Below, piece after piece: positions 1 through 8,818 of a DNA stretch of 64,000 nt. The notes under the pieces were generated by a model, which saw only the letters and a list, made by a program, of their open reading frames with translations, searched no databases and was not told where the DNA came from. Every line of letters begins with the position of its first letter. Positions within the stretch are counted from its first letter, which is position 1. This DNA is from Chitinophagaceae bacterium (lineage in GTDB: Bacteria; Bacteroidota; Bacteroidia; Chitinophagales; Chitinophagaceae). The stretch lies in contig SAIW01000006.1 of assembly GCA_004028795.1 (NCBI GenBank), positions 124,001 through 188,000 on the forward strand, given 5' to 3'. The translations under genes were made by a program, and so were the position numbers.

Positions 1-2025
1 CGCCCTAAAGTAGCAGTTCCTTCAACAGTGCATTGCGACCATTTAATTACTGCTAAAAACGGGGCTGCAGAAGATTTGGCTTTTGCTAATAATGAAAGTA
101 AAGAAGTGTTTGATTTCTTAGCTTCTGTTTCAAATAAATACGGTATTGGTTTCTGGAAACCCGGTGCAGGTATTATTCACCAGGTGGTGTTGGAAAATTA
201 TGCTTTCCCCGGTGGAATGATGATTGGTACAGACTCTCACACTGTTAATGCAGGCGGTTTAGGCATGGTGGCTATTGGTGTTGGCGGTGCCGATGCCTGT
301 GATGTTATGGCAGGCTTACCTTGGGAATTGAAATGGCCTAAATTAATTGGTGTTAAACTAACCGGTAAATTAAGCGGTTGGGCAGCACCTAAAGATGTTA
401 TTTTAAAAGTTGCAGGCATATTAACTGTAAAAGGCGGTACCGGAGCTATTGTTGAATATTTTGGTGAAGGTGCATCAAGCATGAGTTGTACAGGTAAAGG
501 CACCATTTGTAATATGGGTGCTGAAATTGGTGCTACTACTTCTACTTTCGGTTACGATGAAAGCATGAGCCGTTATTTAAAAGCAACAGGCCGTGCAGAT
601 GTTGCTGCATTGGCTGATGGCATTAAAGAATATTTAACTGCGGATGCTGAAGTATATGCCAACCCTGAAAAATATTTTGACCAGTTAATTGAAATTAATT
701 TAAGTGAATTAGAGCCGCATTTAAACGGACCGTTCACTCCGGATTTAGCTACACCTATTTCTAAAATGAAAGAAGCTTTGGAAGCCAATGGCTGGCCTAA
801 AAAAGTTGAATGGGGTTTAATCGGTTCATGTACTAACTCTTCTTACGAAGATTTAAGTCGTGCTGCTTCTATTGCTAAACAAGCCGTTGCAAAAGGATTA
901 TCTACCAAGGCAGAATTCGGTATTAATCCGGGTTCTGAACAAGTACGTTATACCGCAAACAGAGATGGCTTATTAGGCACATTTACTGATTTACATGCAA
1001 CGATATTTACCAATGCCTGCGGACCTTGTATTGGTATGTGGGATAGAATGGGTGCAGAGAAAAAAGAAAAAAACACCATCGTTCATTCATTCAACAGAAA
1101 CTTTGCTAAACGTGCAGATGGTAACCCTAATACATATGCATTTGTTGCTTCTCCTGAAATTGTTGCAGCATTAGCCATTGCAGGAGATTTAGGTTTCAAT
1201 CCATTGACTGATACATTGACCAATGAAAAAGGAGAACAGGTAAAATTAGATGCACCAAGCGGTGATGAATTACCGACAAAAGGTTTTGCTGTTGAAGATG
1301 CAGGTTATCAGGCTCCTGCTGCTGATGGCAGCAACGTTACTGTTAATGTTGCTCCCACTTCTAACCGTTTACAATTGTTAGATCCTTTTGCAGCTTGGGA
1401 AGGAACTGATTTAAAAGAATTGAAATTATTAATTAAAGCAAAAGGAAAATGTACTACTGACCATATTTCTATGGCCGGACCCTGGTTAAAATTCCGCGGG
1501 CATTTAGATAACATATCAAATAATTTATTAATTGGTGCTGTTAACTACTTTAATGAAAAAACAGACAATGTAAAAAATCAATTAACAGGTGAATACGGTC
1601 CTGTTCCTGCAACACAACGTGCTTATAAAGCTGCGGGTATTGGAAGTATTGTTGTGGGAGATGAAAACTATGGAGAAGGTTCATCTCGTGAACATGCAGC
1701 TATGGAGCCTCGTCATTTAGGTGTTCGTGTAGTACTTACCAAATCATTTGCCCGTATTCATGAAACCAACTTGAAAAAGCAAGGTATGTTGGCATTAACT
1801 TTTGCTAATAAAGAAGATTACGATAAAATTCAGGAAGATGACAGCATTGATGTAATCGGGTTAACAAGCTTTGCTCCGGGTAAACCATTAACATTGGTAC
1901 TACATCATAAAGACGGCAGTAAAGATGAGATTATTGCTAACCATACTTACAACGAACAACAGATTGAATGGTTTAAAGCAGGTGCTGCTTTGAATATTAT
2001 CCGCAGGCAGGTAGCAGGTAATTAA
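1..2025 (+). CDS. Aconitate hydratase, 5' end missing
   Basis: Interconverts citrate and isocitrate in the TCA cycle, in the cytoplasm, using a 4Fe-4S cluster. The frame is open from base 1, so the gene begins outside the window; 674 residues are visible. Cluster ligands are seen as Cys277 in GSCTNS and Cys340/Cys343 in ACGPCIGMW, and the substrate-binding [15 protein letters not shown] motif of the swivel domain lies around residues 558-572. Family enzymes of this Bacteroidota/mitochondrial-like type are about 750 residues, so roughly 80 residues are missing. The GTG at 28 is internal, not a start, because conserved sequence continues upstream of it. A hairpin terminator follows directly, so it is probably the last gene of its transcript. 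Confidence 0.97.
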   Translation, partial: RPKVAVPSTVHCDHLITAKNGAAEDLAFANNESKEVFDFLASVSNKYGIGFWKPGAGIIHQVVLENYAFPGGMMIGTDSHTVNAGGLGMVAIGVGGADACDVMAGLPWELKWPKLIGVKLTGKLSGWAAPKDVILKVAGILTVKGGTGAIVEYFGEGASSMSCTGKGTICNMGAEIGATTSTFGYDESMSRYLKATGRADVAALADGIKEYLTADAEVYANPEKYFDQLIEINLSELEPHLNGPFTPDLATPISKMKEALEANGWPKKVEWGLIGSCTNSSYEDLSRAASIAKQAVAKGLSTKAEFGINPGSEQVRYTANRDGLLGTFTDLHATIFTNACGPCIGMWDRMGAEKKEKNTIVHSFNRNFAKRADGNPNTYAFVASPEIVAALAIAGDLGFNPLTDTLTNEKGEQVKLDAPSGDELPTKGFAVEDAGYQAPAADGSNVTVNVAPTSNRLQLLDPFAAWEGTDLKELKLLIKAKGKCTTDHISMAGPWLKFRGHLDNISNNLLIGAVNYFNEKTDNVKNQLTGEYGPVPATQRAYKAAGIGSIVVGDENYGEGSSREHAAMEPRHLGVRVVLTKSFARIHETNLKKQGMLALTFANKEDYDKIQEDDSIDVIGLTSFAPGKPLTLVLHHKDGSKDEIIANHTYNEQQIEWFKAGAALNIIRRQVAGN

Positions 2026-2044
2026 TTATTCATTACTACTTATA

Positions 2045-2076
2045 AAAAAATCCTCAGTTAATAGCTGAGGATTTTT
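2045..2076 (+). terminator. Intrinsic terminator after aconitase
   Basis: Stem AAATCCTCAG / CTGAGGATTT with a 7-base loop, followed by a T-rich run. It is 20 bases after the aconitase stop codon. A-rich sequence on the left arm means it could also act on the other strand. Confidence 0.85.
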
Positions 2077-2098
2077 ATTTTTATCTAAACAAACACCA

Positions 2099-2953
2099 GT
2101 GAACCGTAAAATAGTTTTAGGCATCTGCCTTCTTTTCTCAATTAAATCTTTCTCACAAAAAGATAGTATTGTTTTAAAAGATATTGAATGGGATAAGCAT
2201 GCTCCTGCAGGAGTTATTGAATTATTCATTCCTTCAAACAACAGTTTGTTAGCAGGATTTATTTTAAAAGCTAACGGAATTGGTAAGCATCCAACACTAT
2301 TGTTGTTGCACGGTTATCCAGGTAATGAGCGAAACTTAGATGTAGCACAGGTTGTACGAAGCAGAGGCTGGAATGTGATTTATTTTGATTACAGAGGTTC
2401 CTGGGGCAGCCAGGGAGAATTTTCTTTTAAAAATTGCGTAGAAGATGTTGTAAACGTTGTTGCATTCTGTAAAAAATATTCAGATTCATTAAAAATTGAT
2501 ACGAATAATATTTCCTTATTTGGTCACAGTATGGGTGGATGGGTAAGCCTGAAAGCGATTCAGCAAATATCATCCATTAAAAAAGCATTTATTCTATCTG
2601 CCTGGGATATTTTCAACCAGTATAAAAGACAATTAACAGGTGAAGAATTAAATGCATTTAATAAAAACTCAGATACTCTTGGAAAATATTTTGTATTACA
2701 TGGCTCTTTAAAAAATAGGTTTCAGCCCGTAATAGAAAGAGATGAATTTTTTGATTTAGAAAAGAATTTATCTGCCTTAAGGGATAAGCAAATTGTTATG
2801 TTAGATGAACATGACAGGAACAAAAAAATAGCAGCAGCTATTCAGCAAGAAAAACCGAAATATTTTAAATACGAAGTTTGGCAAACGGATCATTCATTTA
2901 CAAACAAACGAGTTTCTTTAATAAAAGAGGTATTACTGTTCTTAAATAAATAA
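2099..2953 (+). CDS. Secreted alpha/beta hydrolase
   Basis: Serine hydrolase of the alpha/beta fold; substrate unknown. Residues 1-19 form a signal peptide ending in a Bacteroidota-style SFSQ cleavage region. The oxyanion-hole motif HGYPG begins at His71, the nucleophile elbow GHSMGG places the catalytic serine at Ser144, and the likely catalytic histidine is His265 in TDHSF near the C terminus. Length 284 residues is normal for the family. The start is GTG; no ATG lies between the upstream terminator and this codon that would keep the signal peptide. It is followed after 10 bases by a Pmp3-like gene, so the two may be co-transcribed. Could be an esterase or a dipeptidyl-peptidase-like enzyme; the sequence does not decide. 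Confidence 0.88.
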   Translation: MNRKIVLGICLLFSIKSFSQKDSIVLKDIEWDKHAPAGVIELFIPSNNSLLAGFILKANGIGKHPTLLLLHGYPGNERNLDVAQVVRSRGWNVIYFDYRGSWGSQGEFSFKNCVEDVVNVVAFCKKYSDSLKIDTNNISLFGHSMGGWVSLKAIQQISSIKKAFILSAWDIFNQYKRQLTGEELNAFNKNSDTLGKYFVLHGSLKNRFQPVIERDEFFDLEKNLSALRDKQIVMLDEHDRNKKIAAAIQQEKPKYFKYEVWQTDHSFTNKRVSLIKEVLLFLNK

Positions 2954-2963
2954 CAATTATAAA

Positions 2964-3164
2964 ATGACATTGATTGCCATGTTACTTCCATGGTTATCTT
3001 TCTTTTTAAGAGGAAAGATTTTTACAGGCATTCTGTGTTTATTATTACAGATAACAATACTTGGATGGATACCGGCAGCAATATGGGCAGTAATTTCTTT
3101 ACAAAATGCAAGAGCAGACAGAAGAACGAGAAAAATTATAAGAGCGATGAATAGTAGCAGATAA
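2964..3164 (+). CDS. Pmp3/YqaE-like small membrane protein
   Basis: A 66-residue protein with two hydrophobic segments (about residues 1-14 and 19-46) and a basic C-terminal tail rich in Arg. The pattern LPWLSFFLRGK, then GWIPAAIWAV, matches the YqaE/Pmp3 (UPF0057) family, whose members are small inner-membrane proteins linked to membrane potential and salt stress. That function is from the family, not visible here. It starts 10 bases after the hydrolase stop. Confidence 0.75.
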   Translation: MTLIAMLLPWLSFFLRGKIFTGILCLLLQITILGWIPAAIWAVISLQNARADRRTRKIIRAMNSSR

Positions 3165-3170
3165 TTTATA

Positions 3171-4499
3171 TTACCAACATAAACAATCCGGATGAGTTCC
3201 TCCACTCATAACACCCAATAAACAAATGCCATTAAACTTACCGCCTGCTTTACCCTGTTGTTTACACCATTTATCGCACTCCTGATCGCATGTAGTTCCG
3301 GGATTAGTTACTGCTGTTCCGGTGCATGTACAAGTACAATCTGTTAATGCTACTGCCCATAAAGTTTGTGTAATAATGCCTACTATAAAATTATGAGGTT
3401 CTGCAGAAATCATAGAACCTAATGGTACACCTGAAAAACTACTCATTTGTAAATCAGGCAAACAAAGTGTTAAGGTTGACATTGCATTGAATGCAGTGGT
3501 AATATGTGCTGATATTGTTGATGCAGTAGCAGCGGGCATCGGAACGGGTTGACAAATACGGCTTGAAGCATGAGCTTGTGCTGCACCTAAATGTATTCCT
3601 CCAATAAAAAGTTGTTCTAAATTAAAACCTCTATCGCAATTAATACCTGCATTTCGAACTGCAACTTGCAATTCTTTAATAATTCCTTCTGATACCTGAG
3701 AGGCTTGTGTTCCTGTTAAACTACCAAGATTAGCACTAAAACTTGTAATTCTGTTTCTATCAAAAGCAATACATGGAAAAAGATTGAGTGTCGGCGTAAC
3801 TATTGATAATGCAGCTCTTAAATCTGAAATTGTTCTTGCACTCATTGCACCCGGCTCATATACAGGGCGGGCCCAAGTAGTTCCCAAAGCAGTCATAGCA
3901 TAAAAAAATGCTGATAATTCTTTTCTGCCAATTTTTATTGATGAAGAAGATGTGCTGCCACCTGAGCCAGAGCTAATTGCTGATGATGATGAATTAACCC
4001 ATGTTTGATTATCCCACTTCAAACTTTTGCTTGCATCATCATAAATTGCATAAGTATTCCATCCGGTTGCATAAATACCGGTTGCACTATAAAAATATCC
4101 TTTAGATCTGCCATTAGGCATTATAAATTCAAGGTATTTCCCATTTTGAGAAATGGTAATCGATACTCCATTTACCATCCAAGTTCCTGCTATGTTTGGA
4201 TAATTAATATTTGCTCTTGCCCATACCTGATTTGTCCATGTTAATGTATTACCATCAGCTGAAATATTCCCATAAGCCTTCCATTGTGCTGCATATATTT
4301 GATTAGAAGAGGTAAAAGTTGCAATCGAGTAAGTATTATTGAAAATAATTGTAATGTTTTGCTCATTCTGAATAATGTATGCCGGCGAACCGGTATTTCC
4401 ATTTACATACCATGTTCCTGAAAGGTCTGCAGTGCTTTGTGCTTGGCTAAAACTAACTGAAAACAACGTAAGCAAGCAGCTTAATAAAACTGTTTTCAT
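3171..4499 (-). CDS. Secreted protein with two tandem repeats and Cys-rich C terminus
   Basis: No known full-length family recognised. Residues 1-20 are a signal peptide ending SQAQS. Two related ~65-residue units follow (about 26-95 and 100-170), each starting GTW(Y/M)VNG and ending in a W-x-NQ(T/V)W motif, suggesting small beta-barrel or beta-sandwich modules. A Ser/Gly linker (about 172-187) leads to a ~200-residue alpha-rich region with scattered cysteines. The last 39 residues contain six cysteines (404, 408, 412, 426, 439, 441) in a CxxxC...C...CxC arrangement like that of cysteine-stabilised alpha/beta peptides. Its 3' end is convergent with the Pmp3-like gene, with 6 bases between them. 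The function is unknown. Confidence 0.8.
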   Translation of the reverse strand: MKTVLLSCLLTLFSVSFSQAQSTADLSGTWYVNGNTGSPAYIIQNEQNITIIFNNTYSIATFTSSNQIYAAQWKAYGNISADGNTLTWTNQVWARANINYPNIAGTWMVNGVSITISQNGKYLEFIMPNGRSKGYFYSATGIYATGWNTYAIYDDASKSLKWDNQTWVNSSSSAISSGSGGSTSSSSIKIGRKELSAFFYAMTALGTTWARPVYEPGAMSARTISDLRAALSIVTPTLNLFPCIAFDRNRITSFSANLGSLTGTQASQVSEGIIKELQVAVRNAGINCDRGFNLEQLFIGGIHLGAAQAHASSRICQPVPMPAATASTISAHITTAFNAMSTLTLCLPDLQMSSFSGVPLGSMISAEPHNFIVGIITQTLWAVALTDCTCTCTGTAVTNPGTTCDQECDKWCKQQGKAGGKFNGICLLGVMSGGTHPDCLCW

Positions 4500-4577
4500 A
4501 AAGCAAATTTTGATGACTTTACAAAATACAAATAACTATTAAAAAAACAAATAGGCTAATCTCTTAAAAGTATTAAG

Positions 4578-4736
4578 CTAATTACTGCCCGATTCTAATG
4601 TTTTAATTTGTTCTAATAATCGTAAAGCTTGCTTTTGCGTTGTAATTGGTGTCGTATCTGCAGGTAAGTTATCAGTTTGAAAAGCTTTAGTATCGATATA
4701 ACAAACAAAAAAAGGAATAAAAAATATAAAACCTTG
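4578..4736 (-). pseudogene. Possible remnant or small ORF without an ATG
   Basis: Within the 273-base gap between two minus-strand genes, one frame is open for 52 codons and ends in TAG. It has a hydrophobic N-terminal stretch and then a soluble, coding-like stretch ending TQKQALRLLEQIKTLESGSN. There is no ATG, GTG or CTG that would give a normal start; an in-frame TGA lies immediately upstream. It may be the tail of a decayed gene or a small membrane-anchored protein using a TTG start at 4736. Confidence 0.3.
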
Positions 4737-4772
4737 TCAAGTGCAGATTTTATTAACGATTAATTTATGCTA

Positions 4773-5699
4773 TTAAATTTTATTTGATAAATTTTTTAAC
4801 GCACTTTCTATTTCATTATATAGAAAAATAAATCCGTTATCACGTATTTTTTCTGAGCTCACATTGGCACTCTTCAACACTTCAATACTCATTTCACCCA
4901 AAATAATTTTTAAAATAAATGCAGGAATATGAATGGGTATGAAAAATTTACCACGCATTATTTCAGCAAGTGTTAATGTTAACTTTTTATTTGATACAGG
5001 CTCTTGAGCCACTGCATTAAACACACCGTGTATATTATTTTCAATGGCGTATAAATACATATTACATAAATCATCCTCATGTATCCAGCTTATCATTTGC
5101 TTACCGCTTCCTAAAATACCTGCAATACCAAATTGCAAAGGCTTTTTAAATTCTTTCAAAGCCCCGCCATTATTGCTTAAAACAATGCCTGTTCTTAGTT
5201 TCACTAATCTAATACCCGATGCTTCAACGGGTTGAATACTTTCTTCCCAAAGCCTGCAGGTTTCTCCCAAAAAATCATGATTGGGTAAGTCGGTTTCAAC
5301 GAACGGTTTTCTATCGGCTCTGTCCTCTCCGTACCAACCGATAGCACTGGCACTGATAACAGCTTTTACTTTATTAGGTAAGGTTTTTAAAGCTTTAACC
5401 AATAGTGCAGAGCTATGTACCCTGCTTTCTACAATTGCTTGTTTACGTTCTTCAGTCCACCTTTTATCTGCAACACCCTCTCCTGCCAAATGAATAATAT
5501 AGTCTGCTTCCTCAATGGCTTCCTCATTAATTAAATCTGCACTTACATCCCACGCAGCATAAGAAAGATTTTTATAATGGCTATTATATTTTTCAGGATG
5601 ACGGGTGAGAATAATTACAGTATAACCCTTATCCAATAATAAAGTTGTTAATCGTTTACCTATAGTACCTGTTCCTCCTGTAATTAAAACTGTTGCCAT
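4773..5699 (-). CDS. TIGR01777-type NAD(P)-binding epimerase
   Basis: Extended SDR protein of the YfcH/SDR39U1 (TIGR01777) group; the reaction is not established. The Rossmann motif GGTGTIG is at residues 8-14, the family signature SASAIGWYGEDR is around 116-127, and the C-terminal DUF1731 region is at about 255-300 (NVSSEKIRDNGFIF). Length 308 is typical. It is cytoplasmic with no signal peptide. It is divergent from the flavin monooxygenase gene, with 118 bases between the two starts. Confidence 0.9.
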   Translation of the reverse strand: MATVLITGGTGTIGKRLTTLLLDKGYTVIILTRHPEKYNSHYKNLSYAAWDVSADLINEEAIEEADYIIHLAGEGVADKRWTEERKQAIVESRVHSSALLVKALKTLPNKVKAVISASAIGWYGEDRADRKPFVETDLPNHDFLGETCRLWEESIQPVEASGIRLVKLRTGIVLSNNGGALKEFKKPLQFGIAGILGSGKQMISWIHEDDLCNMYLYAIENNIHGVFNAVAQEPVSNKKLTLTLAEIMRGKFFIPIHIPAFILKIILGEMSIEVLKSANVSSEKIRDNGFIFLYNEIESALKNLSNKI

Positions 5700-5817
5700 G
5701 CTACTTTTTTAATACAACAAAGTTTGTTTAAAAAGGTTAGTGTTGATGTTAAAAAAAGCTAATCAAATAAAACAATTGTATAGAAAGCTATTTATCTTTC
5801 ACCCATAAACCCTGAAC

Positions 5818-6930
5818 ATGAAAATTGCTATTGTTGGAGGTGGAATAGCAGGCTTAAGTACTGCTAATGCTTTGAAGCTGGCAGGATTTCAGATTCATGT
5901 GTACGAACAAGCACCGGCTTTTACAGAAGTAGGTGCAGGCATTTTAATAGGTACGGGTGCCATGCAGATTTTAGAACAATGGAATTTAAAAAATATTTTT
6001 CTTGCACGTTCCATTCCCATTAAGCAAACTGTTATTACCAATACCTCTTTACAAAAAGTAGTTACTACGCCAACATCTTTAGTAGGTTATTCCATTCATC
6101 GTGCAGAACTTATTAATGTTTTAAAATCAACTTTAGCATCTGATGAGTATACCCTTAATGCAAGAATAGAAGATATTGAAGTGACTGAAGACAAAGTTTG
6201 TATTTCTTTAAATAACGAAAAATATTACTATGATTTTCTGGTAGCTGCCAATGGTATTAATTCTAATATCAGGAATCAATTTCTGCAACAAGTTAAACCA
6301 AGGCAGGTGCAACAGGTATGGTGGCGTGGCATAACCAAAACTAAACTGCCCGAAGCTTTAGAGAGTAAAATGTTTGAAATGTGGGGAATGAATAAACGCT
6401 TTGGTTTTATGCAAAAGCCCGATGGTGAATATTTCTGGTGGGCTATTTTATGGGAGAAAGAAGTGGCAGACAATCAATTCGATAGAACAGGGCTTGCAGA
6501 AAAGTTCAAACAATTTCATCCAGTAACACAACAACTGATAAGTAGCAGTACCACTTTTTTTGATACCACTATCAGAGATGTTAAAACGCATAATTATGCA
6601 TGGCATACCAAGAGAATTGTTTTTGTAGGTGATGCCATACATGCCTGTACACCTGATATTGCACAAGGTGGCAGCCAGGCAATAGAAAGTGCTTATCAAT
6701 TAGCTAAAAGCCTTCAACAATATAAAACTGACCTGAATAAAGCTTTTGAAGATTATGTGATTAAACGAAAAAAGAAAGCCGCTTTTATTAATGATACATC
6801 TTATCGTTTTGGCAGAATGGGGCATTATAAAGAACAATGGAAATACAACTTATTATTTACAACGCTACGATTACTACCCGGCTCATTCCTTAGAAACAAG
6901 ATTAAAAAAATTAATGCTGTAGATTTATAG
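5818..6930 (+). CDS. FAD-dependent aromatic-type monooxygenase
   Basis: Group A flavoprotein monooxygenase (UbiH / p-hydroxybenzoate hydroxylase type) that would hydroxylate an unknown substrate using NAD(P)H and oxygen. The N-terminal dinucleotide motif GGGIAGL is at residues 7-13, and the second FAD motif GDAIHACTPDIAQGG begins at residue 271. Length 370 is normal. It is followed after 30 bases by a methyltransferase gene on the same strand; a hydroxylase followed by a methylase hints at modification of one small molecule, but this is inference only. Confidence 0.88.
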   Translation: MKIAIVGGGIAGLSTANALKLAGFQIHVYEQAPAFTEVGAGILIGTGAMQILEQWNLKNIFLARSIPIKQTVITNTSLQKVVTTPTSLVGYSIHRAELINVLKSTLASDEYTLNARIEDIEVTEDKVCISLNNEKYYYDFLVAANGINSNIRNQFLQQVKPRQVQQVWWRGITKTKLPEALESKMFEMWGMNKRFGFMQKPDGEYFWWAILWEKEVADNQFDRTGLAEKFKQFHPVTQQLISSSTTFFDTTIRDVKTHNYAWHTKRIVFVGDAIHACTPDIAQGGSQAIESAYQLAKSLQQYKTDLNKAFEDYVIKRKKKAAFINDTSYRFGRMGHYKEQWKYNLLFTTLRLLPGSFLRNKIKKINAVDL

Positions 6931-6960
6931 TGCTTACCATCTTATACAAGCAAACTAACC

Positions 6961-7587
6961 ATGAGTAATATTGCCATAGCATACAACCAATGGGCTGAAC
7001 AATACGATACCAATATAAATAAAACCAGAGACCTTGAAGCCGTTGCTTTACGCGAAACACTTAGCAGTGTTGCATTTGAGAATTGTTTAGAAATTGGTTG
7101 CGGTACCGGAAAAAACAGTGAATGTTTGATTACCAAGGCTAAACATGTTACTGCAGTTGATTTTTCTGAAGAAATGCTCGCAAAAGCTAAAGCTAAAATT
7201 ACTGCTGAAAATATTTCTTTTATACAAGCTGATATTACACAAACCTGGACTTTTACTGATAAGCAGTTTGACTTAATTACATTCAGTTTGGTATTGGAAC
7301 ATATTGAAAACTTAGCACACATATTTAACGAGTGTAATAAGCATTTAAAAAATAACGGGCTTGTTTATATTGGTGAATTACACCCTATGAAACAATATGC
7401 GGGAAGCAAAGCAAGGTTTGAAACTGAAACCGGAACATCTGTTGTTGATTGTTACACTCATCATATATCTGAGTTTATCAATACTGCTAAACAAAAAGGT
7501 TTGTATTTACATGATTTAGCAGAATATTTTGATGAGGATAATAATGCGATGCCGAGAATTTTGAGGTTGATGTTTAGGAAAGTTTAA
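6961..7587 (+). CDS. Class I SAM-dependent methyltransferase
   Basis: S-adenosylmethionine-dependent methyltransferase of 208 residues. Motif I EIGCGTGKNSECL begins at Glu44 and the acidic residue that binds the SAM ribose is in VDFSEEML around residue 65. Post-motif II is seen at QFDLITFSLVLEHI. The substrate is not determined; the fold resembles small-molecule methylases of the UbiE/BioC group. It lies 30 bases after the flavin monooxygenase and is probably co-transcribed with it. Confidence 0.88.
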   Translation: MSNIAIAYNQWAEQYDTNINKTRDLEAVALRETLSSVAFENCLEIGCGTGKNSECLITKAKHVTAVDFSEEMLAKAKAKITAENISFIQADITQTWTFTDKQFDLITFSLVLEHIENLAHIFNECNKHLKNNGLVYIGELHPMKQYAGSKARFETETGTSVVDCYTHHISEFINTAKQKGLYLHDLAEYFDEDNNAMPRILRLMFRKV

Positions 7588-7639
7588 TCTAATATTTTAT
7601 ATTTTTAAGAAATTTTAATTTCATACCTATTCAAAATTA

Positions 7640-8761
7640 ATGAGAACAATAATTTCGCTATGCTTCTTACTTATTATTACAAATGTATTTGGACAAGTCA
7701 ATTGCGATAGCTTATTCAATTTAGCTGATAAAAGCTACGAAGAAAAAGGAGCAAAAGAGGCAATTACTTTTTTTACTAAAATAATAACTTTAAAATGTCC
7801 TAATCTTTCGTTAGCATATAATAATAGAGGCTTTATGTTCAATGAAATAGAAGATTATAAAAGTGCTATTGCAGATTTTGAAAATGCAATAAAATTTGAT
7901 TCTTTAAATCATGAAGCCTATGCAAATGAATCAACAAGTTATAACATGCTTGATAATTCATTAATGGCAACAATCTTAATTAATAAGGCAATTAAATTAG
8001 ATACTAATAATTATCAGTATTACAAACTTCGTGGAGATATAAAATATTCTGAGGAGAAATTTGACTCTGCTATTATAAATTATAAAAAAAGTATTTCATT
8101 AAAGCGTGATTACTTGCAATTATATACATTGATTGCTCGCATCTATGAAGAAAAAAATAGAACTGCTATTAAAGAAGCAAATAATATTGATAGCTCTATA
8201 AAGAAAGATTTTAATCAGTTAACTTTTGCTAGTTCATTTTATAGAAACCGTGATAGTGCTGAAGCGATATTAACTTTATTAGTTGAAAGATTTCCGCAGA
8301 ACAAATTATTGATTTTTAATAGAGCAGAGTTTTATAGACGTAATTTTCTTTACGATAAAGCAATTCCAGACTATCTGCAAGGTTTAAATGACAATAAAGA
8401 AAAAAATAAAAAGGAAGAGTCACTATCAAATCTTGCCAATTGCTATGATGGTATTGGTGATTATAATAATGCTATAAAATATTATACAGAGTCAATTAGA
8501 GTAAAGCCTAATGTTATAGCGTTTGCAAATCGTGGCCGTAGATATAAAAAACTTAATAATTTTAAACAAGCAATCTCTGATGAGGAAAATGCTATAAAAC
8601 TTGACTCTACTTATGCTCAAGCATATTTAATTATTGGTAACTGTTATTTAGAAATGAAACAAAGAAAAAAAGCATTGGAATATTTCAAAAAGGGATTAGC
8701 TCAAAATCCTAAAGGAGAAATTAAAGACCTATTAGAAATGCAATTATCCAAGGTTGAATAA
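7640..8761 (+). CDS. Secreted TPR-repeat protein
   Basis: Periplasmic or surface protein of 373 residues with signal peptide 1-18 (ending NVFGQ). Tetratricopeptide units run through the rest, recognisable by repeated AxxxxxxAIxxxxxAIxLD patterns, for instance around residues 55-90 and 280-345. TPRs mediate protein-protein contacts; no catalytic domain is present. Base composition is more A/T-rich than its neighbours. The 3' end converges on the ftsZ terminator hairpin. Confidence 0.85.
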   Translation: MRTIISLCFLLIITNVFGQVNCDSLFNLADKSYEEKGAKEAITFFTKIITLKCPNLSLAYNNRGFMFNEIEDYKSAIADFENAIKFDSLNHEAYANESTSYNMLDNSLMATILINKAIKLDTNNYQYYKLRGDIKYSEEKFDSAIINYKKSISLKRDYLQLYTLIARIYEEKNRTAIKEANNIDSSIKKDFNQLTFASSFYRNRDSAEAILTLLVERFPQNKLLIFNRAEFYRRNFLYDKAIPDYLQGLNDNKEKNKKEESLSNLANCYDGIGDYNNAIKYYTESIRVKPNVIAFANRGRRYKKLNNFKQAISDEENAIKLDSTYAQAYLIIGNCYLEMKQRKKALEYFKKGLAQNPKGEIKDLLEMQLSKVE

Positions 8762-8790
8762 AAAATCCCGCTAATTAAAATCAGCGGGAC
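8760..8790 (-). terminator. Intrinsic terminator closing the dcw cluster
   Basis: On the minus strand: stem TCCCGCT / AGCGGGA around a 10-base loop, followed by a run of T residues that overlaps the end of the convergent TPR gene. It lies about 30 bases beyond the ftsZ stop and is the only strong hairpin in or directly after the dcw run. Confidence 0.8.
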
Positions 8791-8818
8791 TACATCTAAA
8801 AACACCCTTCGTTAAAAG

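Noticed and set aside
28-30. GTG as the aconitase start
   Set aside because: Conserved aconitase sequence continues in frame to base 1, so the gene is cut by the window edge.
2026-2241. Minus-strand 71-codon ORF over the aconitase terminator
   Set aside because: It is antisense to the terminator and the signal peptide of the hydrolase gene and has no family features.
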